Positions 52,986 through 64,000 of a DNA stretch of 64,000 nt are shown piece by piece; position 1 is the first letter of the stretch, and each line of letters starts with the position of its first letter. The stretch spans positions 45,756,829 to 45,820,828 of the forward strand of contig OX352762.1 of assembly GCA_947095585.1 (NCBI GenBank), given 5' to 3'. Both the position numbers and the translations under genes were made by a program. The stretch comes from Nephrocerus scutellatus (taxonomy: Eukaryota; Arthropoda; Insecta; Diptera; Pipunculidae). The notes below the pieces were generated by a model. That model was given only the letters and a program-made list of their open reading frames with translations. It was not told the origin of the DNA and searched no databases.

Positions 52986-53761
52986 CATCGAATGTCTTTC
53001 CCATGGAAGGTATCCAATATCTTGCCATTCGTGTCCTCTAACATATAATAGGAGTTACCCAGTTTACTTTTGATCCTTGCTTTCAGGAAAAGCGGTGCCA
53101 ATTTCGCGTTGAAACTTTTTTGATCATTACTCTGAGCGAAATTACGACGGTAGACTATCTGCCCCACAGAATATTTTACACTTTTGGACCTCAAATTATA
53201 CACGTGCGCATTCGCGTCATATGCTGTTCGCATGTCATGCTTTGCTTTTGGACCTCAAATTATACACGTGCGCATTCGCGTCATATGCTGTTCGCATGTC
53301 ATGCTTTGCTTTATCACGAATCAACTCTAATTGGTTTTGATTCGACACTCTCGTATCAGTCTCTGACAAAAGGTCCAGGTTGCGCAACAGTGCATAACTC
53401 GATGCATGTACGATCATATTTTGTCCGAACAAAAGGAAGTATGGAGTGGTTTTTATAGCTTGATGTGTGGAATGTGGGACAAATGTTGGTCCCAATCCGT
53501 TTGATCTGGTTTGATGTAGGCCCTTAATGCGGCAATTACCCATCTGTTGACTCTTTCGGATGAGTTAGCCTGGGGAGAATATAATGCGGTGCAGGTATGT
53601 TTGATGCCATAGGAAGTCAGGAAGGCCTCAAAGTCGTTTGATATAAACTGCGATCCATTGTCTGACACCAAGGTTTCCGGGACGCCGAAGACATAAAAAA
53701 TATAACTTGTGAACCCATTGGAGGACGGAGGACTCGATTGGGCGACTTGGTAGTCTGACAT
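52986..53761 (-). pseudogene. Gypsy-A2 integrase, C-terminal half
   Basis: Frame 53453-53761 contains VSDNGSQFISNDFEAFL with the second Asp and QANSSERVNRWVIAAL with the Glu. Frames 53235-53543 and 52985-53233 carry the C-terminal region (FNAKLAPLFLKARIKSKLGN, LEDTNGKILDTFHGKDIR). A direct duplication of about 70 bp (TTTTGGACCTCAAATTATAC at 53178 and 53248) disrupts the join. The first Asp block is absent. Confidence 0.85.
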
Positions 53762-54664
53762 ATTTCACATGACAGGATATACTTTCGGACCTGCTTACGC
53801 ATTCTGGGCCAAAATAAGTAGCGCCGAATACGCTCCAATGTCTTACCTATTCCCCCGTGACCCAAGGTTGGTGTCTCGTGGCCATGTCTAATGACTTCCT
53901 CCGTTAGTTCACGAGGTACCCAGAGTTTCCATCGCTCCACAGTCGTGTCCGCTAATAAATAGCTTTGACGTATGTATACGAAGTCACCCACGATTTTTGC
54001 GTCTGGAAACTTCGACTTATTTTCTTTGATAGTTTGTCTCAATTTATTATATTCAGGTGAAGTGAACGCTGGGGAATCCAAATCTATCTCTGGTCTGACG
54101 TCCTCACGCCTGCTGATTTCCTCCACGTGCACCTGCGACAATGCGTCCGGTACCACATTGGCTGTACCACGTCTGTGTTGGATAGTGAAAACGAATCCTT
54201 GCAGCTTTAAAGCCCATCTTGCGTGGCGCCCACTGAGGTCGTTCTGTCGCATTAGCCATTGCAGGCTCGCATGATCAGTAATGACGGAGAATTCCTGACC
54301 CTCAACATAGGCTCTGAACTTTTTTATACCGCAGCAAGGCATTCCTGGTCAGTCACCGAATAGTTTCTTTGAGCTTGATTCAGCTTTTGCGACCTATACG
54401 CCACCGGTACTTCATCTCGCTTGTCATTTCTTTAGGCCAGAACCGCACCTACTCCATGTTGGCTTGCATCACATTGAATTATAAACGGCTGTCTGGGTTT
54501 ATTAATACAGGAGCCGATGTTAGTTTATTCTTGAGGTCATCGAAAGCCTTTTGAGCCTCAGAGGTCCATCTAAAGGTTCGTGCTTTTTTCAGTAGGGTTG
54601 TCAAAGGATTAGATACTTCTGCAAAGTTTGCGATAAAGTGGCGATACCAACCGGCCATTCCCAA
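53617..54664 (-). pseudogene. Gypsy-A2 RT end, RNase H and integrase zinc region
   Basis: Frame 54479-54664 is the RT-RNase H connection (GMAGWYRHFIANFAEVSNPL). Frame 53617-54342 has EGQEFSVITDHASLQWLM, RRGTANVVPDALSQVHV and the integrase H2C2 region (HETPTLGHGGIGKTLERIRR, CEICQTTKSPNR). The RNase H first Asp region near 54430-54480 is in another frame. The order matches Gypsy-A1. Confidence 0.85.
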
Positions 54665-55076
54665 GAATCTCCGGAGTTGACGAACTGTAGCTGGTGCAGG
54701 AAAACCTGTGATGGCCGAAATTTTCTCCGGGTCAGTCCGAAGCGAACCTCCTCCGACTATGTACCCCAGATATTTAACCTCGGTAAGGCAGAACTTACTT
54801 TTGGATATATTGATGGTAAGTCCCGCTCATCGAATTTTCGCTTAAAAGAGCCATATGGACATCGAATCTTTCAGATATAAGGAGCTCTATGAGTGCGGTT
54901 TTACCTAATCCTTCTTTTTCAAAGGACGGAAATATTTGTTTAACGGCTTCAAGCCGTTTCTTCTCGTTCGTTGACAGATTGTGAGAGTTTAGGTCGCGTT
55001 CTCCTATAGTTTTTTGGTCGATGTCAATATCAGCAATTATTTGTGGTGCCAACGAAAATTCCCTCCAGAAAACCAC
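54665..55076 (-). pseudogene. Gypsy-A2 RT with palm deleted
   Basis: The N-terminal part (54840-55076) reads KRLEAVKQIFPSFEKEGLGK as in Gypsy-A1 2781-3569. At about 54838 it jumps directly to the thumb (ISKSKFCLTEVKYLGYIVGG). Everything between, including the YxDD box, is missing. This is a deletion of roughly 500-600 bp by comparison with A1. Confidence 0.82.
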
Positions 55077-55483
55077 CCCAAGTACAGATTTTGCGTTAGC
55101 GTTGGTATTACGAATAACTCGATTTTCCTCGTTTGATTACGAAAAGTGATATCTGCGATCAGACAGCCTCTTACCGATTGTGCATTACCATCAGCGGTTT
55201 TTATATCATAACGAAAATGTTTTAAGTTCAATGTCGAATGGAGAATTTCTGTAGCGAATTTTGATCCAATCCAACTGATAGTCGCCCCACTATCCAGCAA
55301 TCCTAACACGTTTCTATTCATTAGGTGAACTTGTGTATATGGCCGGAGGTCACCATCCTTAGTCAGTATTGCCGAAAGCAAAAGTTTCTGTGTGTTGCTT
55401 ATTTGTTTCCGAAAGATATGCATGCGATTGGTAGATCTCTGCGATCTGCTTTCACTAATGTTGGTACCCGCAAGGGTATTCAC
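55037..55483 (-). pseudogene. Gypsy-A2 protease
   Basis: 148 codons with VLGLLDSGATISWIGSKFA, the aspartic protease signature, and the NLYLGWFSGGNF end. A frame change follows before the RT part (overlap 55037-55076). Equivalent to the Gypsy-A1 protease block. Confidence 0.85.
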
Positions 55484-55684
55484 TGAGTTGAATATTTCAT
55501 AGCGTTTCTTGTGGTAATTATGTAATCGTTCTTGATATGATTTCTTGACACATTTCTTTTGGGGACTTATATACGGATCTACCTGTGTGAAGGGCCGTTT
55601 TAAAATCGATCTAAATTTATTTATTGGATCCGAGGCTGAGTTAGCGGATGTGAATTCACATCCGTCTTCAAGTTTACCGGATAA

Positions 55685-56014
55685 TTACATTTCGAGCACT
55701 GCGCTGGTGCGCTTGGCTGCACCACACCCATAACAAAAGATTCTTTTAATTTCTAGGCAGTTTTGGTGACGGTGGCCCGGTCTGCTACAGTTCCAAGAAG
55801 TCGGAGTCCTGGGCTGGAATGATTTTGACTCATCCCGAATCTTAGGCCTGAAAGTCGTTGCGAATGCCTCTGGATTTTCATTTAATTCAGCCACTTGTTT
55901 CCGGTTTTGAAAAATTTTTGGGGTGGGATGGGCTTTACGAAGTTCTTCAATGAAATATTCGTGACGCCTGCACGATGTTCGCAGCTGCGCCACCGTATTA
56001 AATTCCAAATGCAA
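55685..56014 (-). pseudogene. Gypsy-A2 gag C-terminus
   Basis: LEFNTVAQLRTSCRRHEYFI, PKIFQNRKQVAELNENPEAF and a zinc-knuckle-like SWNCSRPGHRHQNCLEI in which the first Cys is Ser. A second cluster FCYGCGAAKRTSAVLEM stops early; an overlapping frame encodes the expected QCSKCNYP. The near-identical plus-strand copy is at 63295-63624. Confidence 0.78.
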
Positions 56015-56137
56015 TAACTCGTGTCTTAAATCAGTTCAAAGGTTCCGTAAGGTTATCTCAATTAATTCAGTTTCAGACATTGGGACACAGAGTCTGTCAA
56101 CCAGGGACGAAATTCCATCAAATATTCATCGAAGCTC

Positions 56138-56917
56138 TCATAATCCTTTTCTTCCGCGGATGAGTTCTCGGATATCATAATCAGTCCTCAAATCCTTGTA
56201 CTGTCGTCTTAGTGCTTCACACAGGTCCATCCATTCTATGCCGGTCACACTCTTATGATACCTCCAAAACCAATCGCGAGCCTTTCCCCCGAAGAACATA
56301 TGTGCGTGTTGACAAAGTGCTGGAAAATCTCCGTTAAGAGACTGATACGTGAAAGCCTGGACTCTGTATATAAATTCATCTACCGATATCCCAGTTGTTG
56401 TTGCTTCGAAACGCAAGTTCCAACTAGATATAAGTTTGGCAACTTTCTCAGAGTTTCCTCGAGTTGGCTGGTGAAAGTGTCTAGGCAAGTCATCGGCAGG
56501 TGTATTAGGTGGAGGTCGAGATCCATTTGCTGAAATGGGTCCTTCCAAACGGATTGAATCAAGCGGTGCTCTCCGTGCAAACTCGTTAGTGTTTGCCCTC
56601 TCGTCCAATACAACTTGGCCTTGCAGGAGTGTGCTTAGAGTGTCATTTAAATGAACCTTGATACTGGTCAGCAGTTCCTGTTTGTGGTTGGCAATCGCCA
56701 CCTCTGTTATCCTAATTATTTCTTCTTTTGAAAAGGTATCCTTTCCAACTGTCGAATTCTGATATCCAAAACTAGCGCGACGTCCCTGATCCAAACCGTT
56801 CAGTGGCAATGACTGATTTCCTCAGATGTCCGGGGGAGGCACCGAGAAGGACATGTTTAAGCCTTCCTCATTAGTCGGCATTCCACCAACAGACTGGTTT
56901 TGATAAAGATGAGTCTT
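56138..56917 (-). pseudogene. Gypsy-A2 gag N-terminus and core, best-preserved copy
   Basis: The likely start is an ATG at about 56930 (complement of the plus copy at 58091), giving a 35-codon segment that ends in a TGA. The same frame then continues uninterrupted for over 220 codons: SFGYQNSTVGKDTFSKEEII, VDEFIYRVQAFTYQSLNGDF, KARDWFWRYHKSVTGIEWMD and LRRQYKDLRTDYDIRELIRG. Only the TGA breaks this part. The frame then ends at 56138 in RKGL and continues in another frame. Confidence 0.85.
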
Positions 56918-57297
56918 TCTAGTTCCCATGGTGCGGGAGTGTTTCGGCTTGGAGCCTCTTCCTCCTCTCGAAGGGATTGTAGGAAAATAACGTGAAGCAC
57001 CATCGATGCTCCTTATCGATTGCGTGAATGGTTTGAGGTCACTTACTCGGCAGTCGGCCCGACAATTGGAACAGGATCAATTGTTCCGGATTGCGTCAAT
57101 GATACACAATTTATGAAAACGGTGAGCGCATGGAGTTCTCGCTATTTCAATCTCGTGACCTAGTTCCTCCTAACCTAACCTAACCTAACACATTCTTAAA
57201 TTAATACCTGAGATAACTAGAAGACATGTATAGTTAAAATATATGTATAATTTAAAAGATAATAATAATTATAAAAAAGATATATAATAAGAAAACG

Positions 57298-58740
57298 GTT
57301 CTTCATACCTAATGCATAAAACCGAAAAAAACTTTCTCTACTCCTTAAGTTCAATTGAGTTCAGATCCGCGCACCCCATGCCCGAAATCCTGAATGTCTA
57401 TACCATCAGATAAGGAATTTAAGTATTTACTAAAACAAATTAACCTCGTTCAAGGCACGCTCGCTGCGAAGTCGAAGACGACACTGGTCATTAGGCAGCT
57501 TCCCTAATCGAATACCATAAGCCTCCAATACCGAACGAGACGAACTTCCGAATAAAACACAAGCATCACTGTGGGATCCCCTAGGATTTAATCAAACTTA
57601 ACTCGATAATTCACAAAGAACGGCCAGTTAACCCCGAACATGTCGCGAGTTCAAACTGTATTCCAGCTGGAATAACTCAAGGAGTAGAGAAAGTTTTTTT
57701 CGGTTTTATGCATTAGGTATGAAGAACCGTTTTCTTATTATATATCTCTTTTATAATTATTATTATCTTTTAGATTATACATATATTTTAAATATACATG
57801 TCTTCTAGTTATCTCAGGTATTAATTTAAGAATGTGTTAGGTTAGGGTAGGAGAAACTAGGTCACGAGATTGAAATAGCGAGAACTCAATGCGCTCACCG
57901 TTTTCATAAATTGTGTATCATTGACGCAATCCGGAACAATTGATCCTGTTCCAATTGTCGGGCCGACTGCCGAGTAAGTGACCTCAAACCATTCACGCAA
58001 TCGATAAGGAGCATCGATGGTGCTTCACGTTATTTTCCTACAATCCCTTCGAGAGGAGGAAGAGGCTCCAAGCCGAAACACTCCCGCACCATGGGAACTA
58101 GAAAGACTCATCTTTATCAAAACCAGTCTGTTGGTGGAATGCCGACTAATGAGGAAGGCTTAAACATGTCCTTCTCGGTGCCTCCCCCGGACATCTGAGG
58201 AAATCAGTCATTGCCACTGAACGGTTTGGATCAGGGACGTCGCGCTAGTTTTGGATATCAGAATTCGACAGTTGGAAAGGATACCTTTTCAAAAGAAGAA
58301 ATAATTAGGATAACAGAGGTGGCGATTGCCAACCACAAACAGGAACTGCTGACCAGTATCAAGGTTCATTTAAATGACACTCTAAGCACACTCCTGCAAG
58401 GCCAAGTTGTATTGGGCGAGAGGGCAAACACTAACGAGTTTGCACGGAGAGCACCGCTTGATTCAATCCGTTTGGAAGGACCCATTTCAGCAAATGGATC
58501 TCGACCTCCACCTAATACACCTGCCGATGACTTGCCTAGACACTTTCACCAGCCAACTCGAGGAAACTCTGAGAAAGTTGCCAAACTTATATCTAGTTGG
58601 AACTTGCGTTTCGAAGCAACAACAACTGGGATATCGGTAGATGAATTTATATACAGAGTCCAGGCTTTCACGTATCAGTCTCTTAACGGAGATTTTCCAG
58701 CACTTTGTCAACACGCACATATGTTCTTCGGGGGATAGGC
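57298..58740. repeat. Head-to-head inverted repeat of Gypsy-A2 5' ends
   Basis: 57676-58740 on the plus strand is the complement of 56281-57350. The turning point holds a perfect 16-bp palindrome TATTCCAGCTGGAATA at 57659-57674. The plus arm lacks about 340 bp of LTR that the minus arm keeps, so the arms are separated by a loop of roughly that size. The minus arm has four TTAGGT-like units (57171-57192) where the plus copies have two. Confidence 0.88.
58091..58740 (+). pseudogene. Gypsy-A2 gag, unit 1
   Basis: ATG at 58091, TGA at 58196-58198 (codon 36), then open to a TAG at 58736-58738. Longer copies have AAG there (FFGGKARDWFW). The remaining gag to 58930 follows in broken frames with a TGA replacing a CGA Arg codon of the intact copy at about 58849. 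It ends at GACAGAC, where 3' sequence is joined. Confidence 0.85.
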
Positions 58741-58930
58741 TTGCGATTGGTTTTGGAGGTATCATAAGAGTGTGTCCGCCATAGAATGGATGGGCCTGTG
58801 TGAAGCACTAAGACGACAGTACAAGGATTTGAGGACTGATTATGATATCTGAGAACTCATCCGCGGAAGAAAAGGATTATGAGAGCTTCGATGAATATTT
58901 TGATGGAATTTCGTCCCTGGTTGACAGACA

Positions 58931-59827
58931 CCAACATGGGGCCTATCATTCGATAGGCTACCAAATTTTATTCTCTTTTCCTAAATTCGCGAAACGTTTC
59001 ATTTTCGAGTTTCGTCATCGCCATCACACTTCTTGTGATGGGAGTTTATTGTTAGTTTGCCTTAGTTTAATTTCAATTTCATGACGACAGTGTGGTTGAA
59101 CATTGTCTGGGCTATTGGTAGGAGCGACCTAACGAAGTTGATACACGGTTTTATCTTGTCGACTTTTCCGGAATAACTGACAACTAGAGTGGGTACTTCT
59201 ACTTGTGACTTAGAGAGTGAACAAGTTATGCTATATTTTTTTGTCAAGTATCGTAGGTCTCCCTGTGGCGTCCTCGTGATTCGTTTGACTCGGTTCATAA
59301 CCATCAATGAACAATCCATTTTGAAGGAATACGGTTTAATTAGTCGATTCTTTTCCAGAGTAGCCGGCCGCTTAATGGATCGCTCTTTATCTTTGGGTTT
59401 TGTGGGGTATCTTTGAGTTGGAATACAGTTTGAACTCGCGACATGTTCGGGGTTAACTGGCCGCTCTTTATCTTTGGGTTTTGTGGGGTATCTTTTCGGA
59501 GCTGGAATACAGTTTGAACTCGCGACATGTTCGGGGTTAACTGGCCGTTCGTTATCTTTGTGAATTATCGAGTTAAGTTTTATTAAATCCTAGGGGATCC
59601 CACAGTGATGCTTGTGTTTTATTCGGAAGTTCGTCTCGTTCGGTATTGGAGGCTTATGGTATTCGATTAGGGAAGCTGCCTAATGACCAGTGTCGGCTCC
59701 GACTTCGCAGCGAGCGTGCCTTGAACGAGGTTAATTTGTTTTAGTAAATACTTAAATTCCTTATCTGATGGTATAGACATTCAGGATTTCGGGCATGGGG
59801 TGCGCGGATCTGAACTCAATTGAACTT
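58931..59827 (+). repeat. 3' segment and LTR part of array unit 1
   Basis: After the gag deletion junction come about 450 bp of unassigned sequence, then a local tandem duplication of about 84 bp (CTTTGGGTTTTGTGGGGTAT at 59393 and 59475), then LTR sequence shared with 57350-57667 in reverse. A minus-strand frame of 85 codons at 59062-59319 (GKVDKIKPCINFVRSLLP) is present in both units but has no recognisable domain. Confidence 0.6.
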
Positions 59828-60235
59828 AAGGAGTAGAGAAAGTTTTTTTCGGTTTTATGCATTAGGTATGAAGAACCGTTTTCTTATTATATATCTCTTT
59901 TATAATTATTATTATCTTTTAGATTATACATATATTTTAAATATACATGTCTTCTAGTTATCTCAGGTATTAATTTAAGAATGTGTTAGGTTAGGGTAGG
60001 AGAAACTAGGTCACGAGATTGAAATAGCGAGAACTCAATGCGCTCACCGTTTTCATAAATTGTGTATCATTGACGCAATCCGGAACAATTGATCCTGTTC
60101 CAATTGTCGGGCCGACTGCCGAGTAAGTGACCTCAAACCATTCACGCAATCGATAAGGAGCATCGATGGTGCTTCACGTCATTTTCCTACAATCCCTTCG
60201 AGAGGAGGAAGAGGCTCCAAGCCGAAACACTCCCG

Positions 60236-60929
60236 CACCATGGGAACTAGAAAGACTCATCTTTATCAAAACCAGTCTGTTGGTGGAATGCCGACTAATG
60301 AGGAAGGCTTAAACATGTCCTTCTCGGTGCCTCCCCCGGACATCTGAGGAAATCAGTCATTGCCACTGAACGGTTTGGATCAGGGACGTCGCGCTAGTTT
60401 TGGATATCAGAATTCGACAGTTGGAAAGGATACCTTTTCAAAAGAAGAAATAATTAGGATAACAGAGGTGGCGATTGCCAACCACAAACAGGAACTGCTG
60501 ACCAGTATCAAGGTTCATTTAAATGACACTCTAAGCACACTCCTGCAAGGCCAAGTTGTATTGGACGAGAGGGCAAACACTAACGAGTTTGCACGGAGAG
60601 CACCGCTTGATTCAATCCGTTTGGAAGGACCCATTTCAGCAAATGGATCTCGACCTCCACCTAATACACCTGCCGATGACTTGCCTAGACACTTTCACCA
60701 GCCAACTCGAGGAAACTCTGAGAAAGTTGCCAAACTTATATCTAGTTGGAACTTGCGTTTCGAAGCAACAACAACTGGGATATCGGTAGATGAATTTATA
60801 TACAGAGTCCAGGCTTTGACGTATCTCTTAACGGAGATTTTCCAGCACTTTGTCAACACGCACATATGTTCTTCGGGGGATAGGCTTGCGATTGGTTTTG
60901 GAGGTATCATAAGAGTGTGTCCGCCATAG
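60236..60929 (+). pseudogene. Gypsy-A2 gag, unit 2
   Basis: The same as unit 1, including the codon-36 TGA and the GGGGGATAG stop, but with a further 4-base deletion near 60825 that shifts the frame (TYQSLNGD becomes TYLLTEIF). The internal deletion junction is identical to unit 1, so unit 2 and unit 1 were copied from each other. Confidence 0.85.
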
Positions 60930-61075
60930 AATGGATGGGCCTGTGTGAAGCACTAAGACGACAGTACAAGGATTTGAGGACTGATTATGATATCTGAGAA
61001 CTCATCCGCGGAAGAAAAGGATTATGAGAGCTTCGATGAATATTTTGATGGAATTTCGTCCCTGGTTGACAGACA

Positions 61076-61972
61076 CCAACATGGGGCCTATCATTCGATA
61101 GGCTACCAAATTTTATTCTCTTTTCCTAAATTCGCGAAACGTTTCATTTTCGAGTTTCGTCATCGCCATCACACTTCTTGTGATGGGAGTTTATTGTTAG
61201 TTTGCCTTAGTTTAATTTCAATTTCATGACGACAGTGTGGTTGAACATTGTCTGGGCTATTGGTAGGAGCGACCTAACGAAGTTGATACACGGTTTTATC
61301 TTGTCGACTTTTCCGGAATAACTGACAACTAGAGTGGGTACTTCTACTTGTGACTTAGAGAGTGAACAAGTTATGCTATATTTTTTTGTCAAGTATCGTA
61401 GGTCTCCCTGTGGCGTCCTCGTGATTCGTTTGACTCGGTTCATAACCATCAATGAACAATCCATTTTGAAGGAATACGGTTTAATTAGTCGATTCTTTTC
61501 CAGAGTAGCCGGCCGCTTAATGGATCGCTCTTTATCTTTGGGTTTTGTGGGGTATCTTTGAGTTGGAATACAGTTTGAACTCGCGACATGTTCGGGGTTA
61601 ACTGGCCGCTCTTTATCTTTGGGTTTTGTGGGGTATCTTTTCGGAGCTGGAATACAGTTTGAACTCGCGACATGTTCGGGGTTAACTGGCCGTTCGTTAT
61701 CTTTGTGAATTATCGAGTTAAGTTTTATTAAATCCTAGGGGATCCCACAGTGATGCTTGTGTTTTATTCGGAAGTTCGTCTCGTTCGGTATTGGAGGCTT
61801 ATGGTATTCGATTAGGGAAGCTGCCTAATGACCAGTGTCGGCTCCGACTTCGCAGCGAGCGTGCCTTGAACGAGGTTAATTTGTTTTAGTAAATACTTAA
61901 ATTCCTTATCTGATGGTATAGACATTCAGGATTTCGGGCATGGGGTGCGCGGATCTGAACTCAATTGAACTT
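61076..61972 (+). repeat. 3' segment and LTR part of array unit 2
   Basis: Essentially identical to 58931-59827. Confidence 0.6.
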
Positions 61973-62379
61973 AAGGAGTAGAGAAAGTTTTTTTCGGTTT
62001 TATGCATTAGGTATGAAGAACCGTTTTCTTATTATATATCTCTTTTATAATTATTATTATCTTTTAGATTATACATATATTTTAAATATACATGTCTTCT
62101 AGTTATCTCAGGTATTAATTTAAGAATGTGTTAGGTTAGGGTAGGAGAAACTAGGTCACGAGATTGAAATAGCGAGAACTCCATGCGCTCACCGTTTTCA
62201 TAAATTGTGTATCATTGACGCAATCCGGAACAATTGATCCTGTTCCAATTGTCGGGCCGACTGCCGAGTAAGTGACCTCAAACCATTCACGCAATCGATA
62301 AGGAGCATCGATGGTGCTTCACGTTATTTTCCTACAATCCCTTCGAGAGGAGGAACAGGCTCCAAGCCGAAACACTCCC

Positions 62380-63240
62380 GCACCATGGGAACTAGAAAGA
62401 CTCATCTTTATCAAAACCAGTCTGTTGGTGGAATGCCGACTAATGAGGAAGGCTTAAACATGTCCTTCTCGGTGCCTCCCCCGGACATCTGAGGAAATCA
62501 GTCATTGCCACTGAACGGTTTGGATCAGGGACGTCGCGCTAGTTTTGGATATCAGAATTCGACAGTTGGAAAGGATACCTTTTCAAAAGAAGAAATAATT
62601 AGGATAACAGAGGTGGCGATTGCCAACCACAAACAGGAACTGCTGACCAGTATCAAGGTTCATTTAAATGACACTCTAAGCAAGGCAAGGCCAAGTTGTA
62701 TTGGACGAGAGGGCAAACACTAACGAGTTTGCACGGAGAGCACCGCTTGATTCAATCCGTTTGGAAGGACCCATTTCAGCAAATGGATCTCGACCTCCAC
62801 CTAATACACCTGCCGATGACTTGCCTAGACACTTTCACCAGCCAACTCGAGGAAACTCTGAGAAAGTTGCCAAACTTATATCTAGTTGGAACTTGCGTTT
62901 CGAAGCAACAACAACTGGGATATCGGTAGATGAATTTATATACAGAGTCCAGGCTTTCACGTATCAGTCTCTTAACGGAGATTTTCCAGCACTTTGTCAA
63001 CACGCACATATGTTCTTCGGGGGAAAGGCTCGCGATTGGTTTTGGAGGTATCATAAGAGTGTGACCGCCATAGAATGGATGGACCTGTGTGAAGCACTAA
63101 GACGACAGTACAAGGATTTGAGGAATGATTATGATATCCGAGAACTCATCCGCGGAAGAAAAGGATTATGAGAGCTTCGATGAATATTTGATGGAATTTC
63201 GTCCCTGGTTGACAGACTCTGTGTCCCAATGTCTGAAACT
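62380..63240 (+). pseudogene. Gypsy-A2 gag, unit 3
   Basis: ATG at 62380 and the same TGA at codon 36. A small deletion near 62683 (CACACTCCTGC in other copies, AAGGC here) shifts the frame. The core resumes in 62701-63171 with KARDWFWRYHKSVTAIEWMD and no TAG. Coding continues past the point where units 1 and 2 are deleted. Confidence 0.85.
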
Positions 63241-63294
63241 GAATTAATTGAGATAACCTTACGGAACCTTTGAACTGATTTAAGACACGAGTTA

Positions 63295-64000
63295 TTGCAT
63301 TTGGAATTTAATACGGTGGCGCAGCTGCGGAGATCGTGCAGGCGTCACGAATATTTCATTGAAGAACTTCGTAAAGCCCATCCCACCCCAAAAATTTTTC
63401 AAAACCGGAAACAAGTGGCTGAATTAAATGAAAATCCAGAGGCATTCGCAACGACTTCCAGGCCTAAGATTCGGGATGAGTCAAAATCATTCCAGCCCAG
63501 GACTCCAACTTCTTGGAACTGTAGCAGACCGGGCCACCGTCACCAAAACTGCCTAGAAATTAAAAGAATCTTTTGTTATGGGTGTGGTGCAGCCAAGCGC
63601 ACCAGCGCAGTGCTCGAAATGTAATTATCCGGTAAACTTGAAGACGGATGTGAATTCACATCCGCTAACTCAGCCTCGGATCCAATAAATAAATTTCGAT
63701 CGATTTTAAAACGGCCCTTCACACAGGTAGATCCGTATATAAGTCCCCAAAAGAAATGTGTCAAGAAATCATATCAAGAACGATTACATAATTACCACAA
63801 GAAACGCTATGAAATATTCAACTCAGTGAATACCCTTGCGGGTACCAACATTAGTGAAAGCAGATCGCAGAGATCTACCAATCGCATGCATATCTTTCGG
63901 AAACAAATAAGCAACACACAGAAACTTTTGCTTTCGGCAATACTGACTAAGGATGGTGACCTCCGGCCATATGCACAAGTTCACCTATTGAATAGAAACG
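63295..64000 (+). pseudogene. Gypsy-A2 gag C-terminus and start of protease, unit 3
   Basis: Frame 63295-63624 matches 55685-56014 on the minus strand (zinc-knuckle-like SWNCSRPGHRHQNC). From about 63810 the plus strand corresponds to the protease ORF of the minus copy (STNRMHIFRKQISNTQKLLL, TKDGDLRPYAQVHLLNRN), and the window ends just before the catalytic DSGAT. Confidence 0.82.

Larger units (their letters stand above)
52917..57667 (-). mobile_element. Gypsy-A2, minus-strand copy, internally deleted
   Basis: The minus strand holds part of the 5' LTR and leader (57667-56930), gag, protease, a truncated RT, RNase H and integrase, ending near 52986 with about 70 bp beyond. The RT palm is deleted around 54838 and the first integrase catalytic block is deleted near 53760. 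The 3' LTR is missing. It is the inverted partner of the array at 57676-64000. Confidence 0.88.
57676..64000 (+). mobile_element. Gypsy-A2 plus-strand tandem array
   Basis: Three consecutive starts of the same sequence (AAGGAGTAGAGAAAG) at 57679, 59828 and 61973, so units are 2149 and 2145 bp. The first two units hold LTR, leader and a gag cut at GACAGAC followed by unrelated 3' sequence. The third continues through gag into protease and runs off the window. This is the pattern left by recombination between LTRs of internally deleted copies. Confidence 0.88.

Noticed and set aside
57171..57192. CCTAACCTAACCTAACCTAACA, resembling insect telomere repeats
   Set aside because: The unit is six bases (TTAGGT), only four copies, in the Gypsy-A2 leader, and absent as an array in the plus copies. 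Local slippage explains it.
59062..59319. 85-codon minus-strand frame repeated at 61207-61464
   Set aside because: No domain, no context, and duplicated only because of the array. Cannot be told from chance.

Overview
This window is a eukaryotic transposon graveyard. I found no convincing intact host gene, no rRNA or tRNA gene, no operon and no CRISPR. The mix of elements points to an insect, most likely a brachyceran fly: Ty3/gypsy elements (one CsRn1-like, one Mag-like), an env-bearing errantivirus-type element, an LOA-type LINE with a C-terminal RNase H, a pogo/Tigger-type DNA transposon and a mariner-like MITE. The organism is inferred from these families; nothing identifies the species. 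Family names rest on protein motifs read by eye.

Layout. 1-757: a dispersed repeat that recurs at 8.6-10.9 kb. 758-7226: a degenerate minus-strand gypsy element (called Gypsy-A1 here) with a tRNA-Lys primer site and a RING-H2 domain in frame with gag. 7.2-12.5 kb: AT-rich DNA, a 97-bp minisatellite inside a duplicated repeat, and a short BED-like zinc-finger ORF. 12548-15492: a pogo-like transposon with 21-bp terminal inverted repeats and TA target duplication. 15.8-18.3 kb: a CsRn1-like gypsy pol. 18.3-21.65 kb: a LINE with an internal 530-bp tandem duplication.

21618-52916 is a very large imperfect palindrome. The left arm holds a complete Mag-like LTR element (22771-27553) followed by a minus-strand LOA LINE. 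The right arm holds the plus-strand LOA LINE followed by the inverted copy of the same LTR element, at the same insertion site and with the same stop codons. The centre (about 30.7-35.2 kb) was duplicated in tandem and carries a 183-bp satellite. The right arm was later split by an 8.3-kb element (43732-52046) with nearly identical LTRs, a tRNA-Leu primer site and a 4-bp target duplication; its empty site survives in the left arm. That element has gag, protease and a broken env. It has lost reverse transcriptase, RNase H and integrase, and in their place carries an open 142-codon ORF with a forkhead-associated (FHA) domain. This is the most unusual item in the window.

52917-64000: a second gypsy family (Gypsy-A2, a relative of A1) arranged head to head around a 16-bp palindrome at 57666. 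The minus-strand copy has its RT core deleted. The plus side is a tandem array of about 2145-bp LTR-plus-truncated-gag units ending in a longer copy that runs off the window.

The genes do not form a pathway. What they record is nested insertion, inverted and tandem duplication, and probable trans-mobilisation of defective elements.
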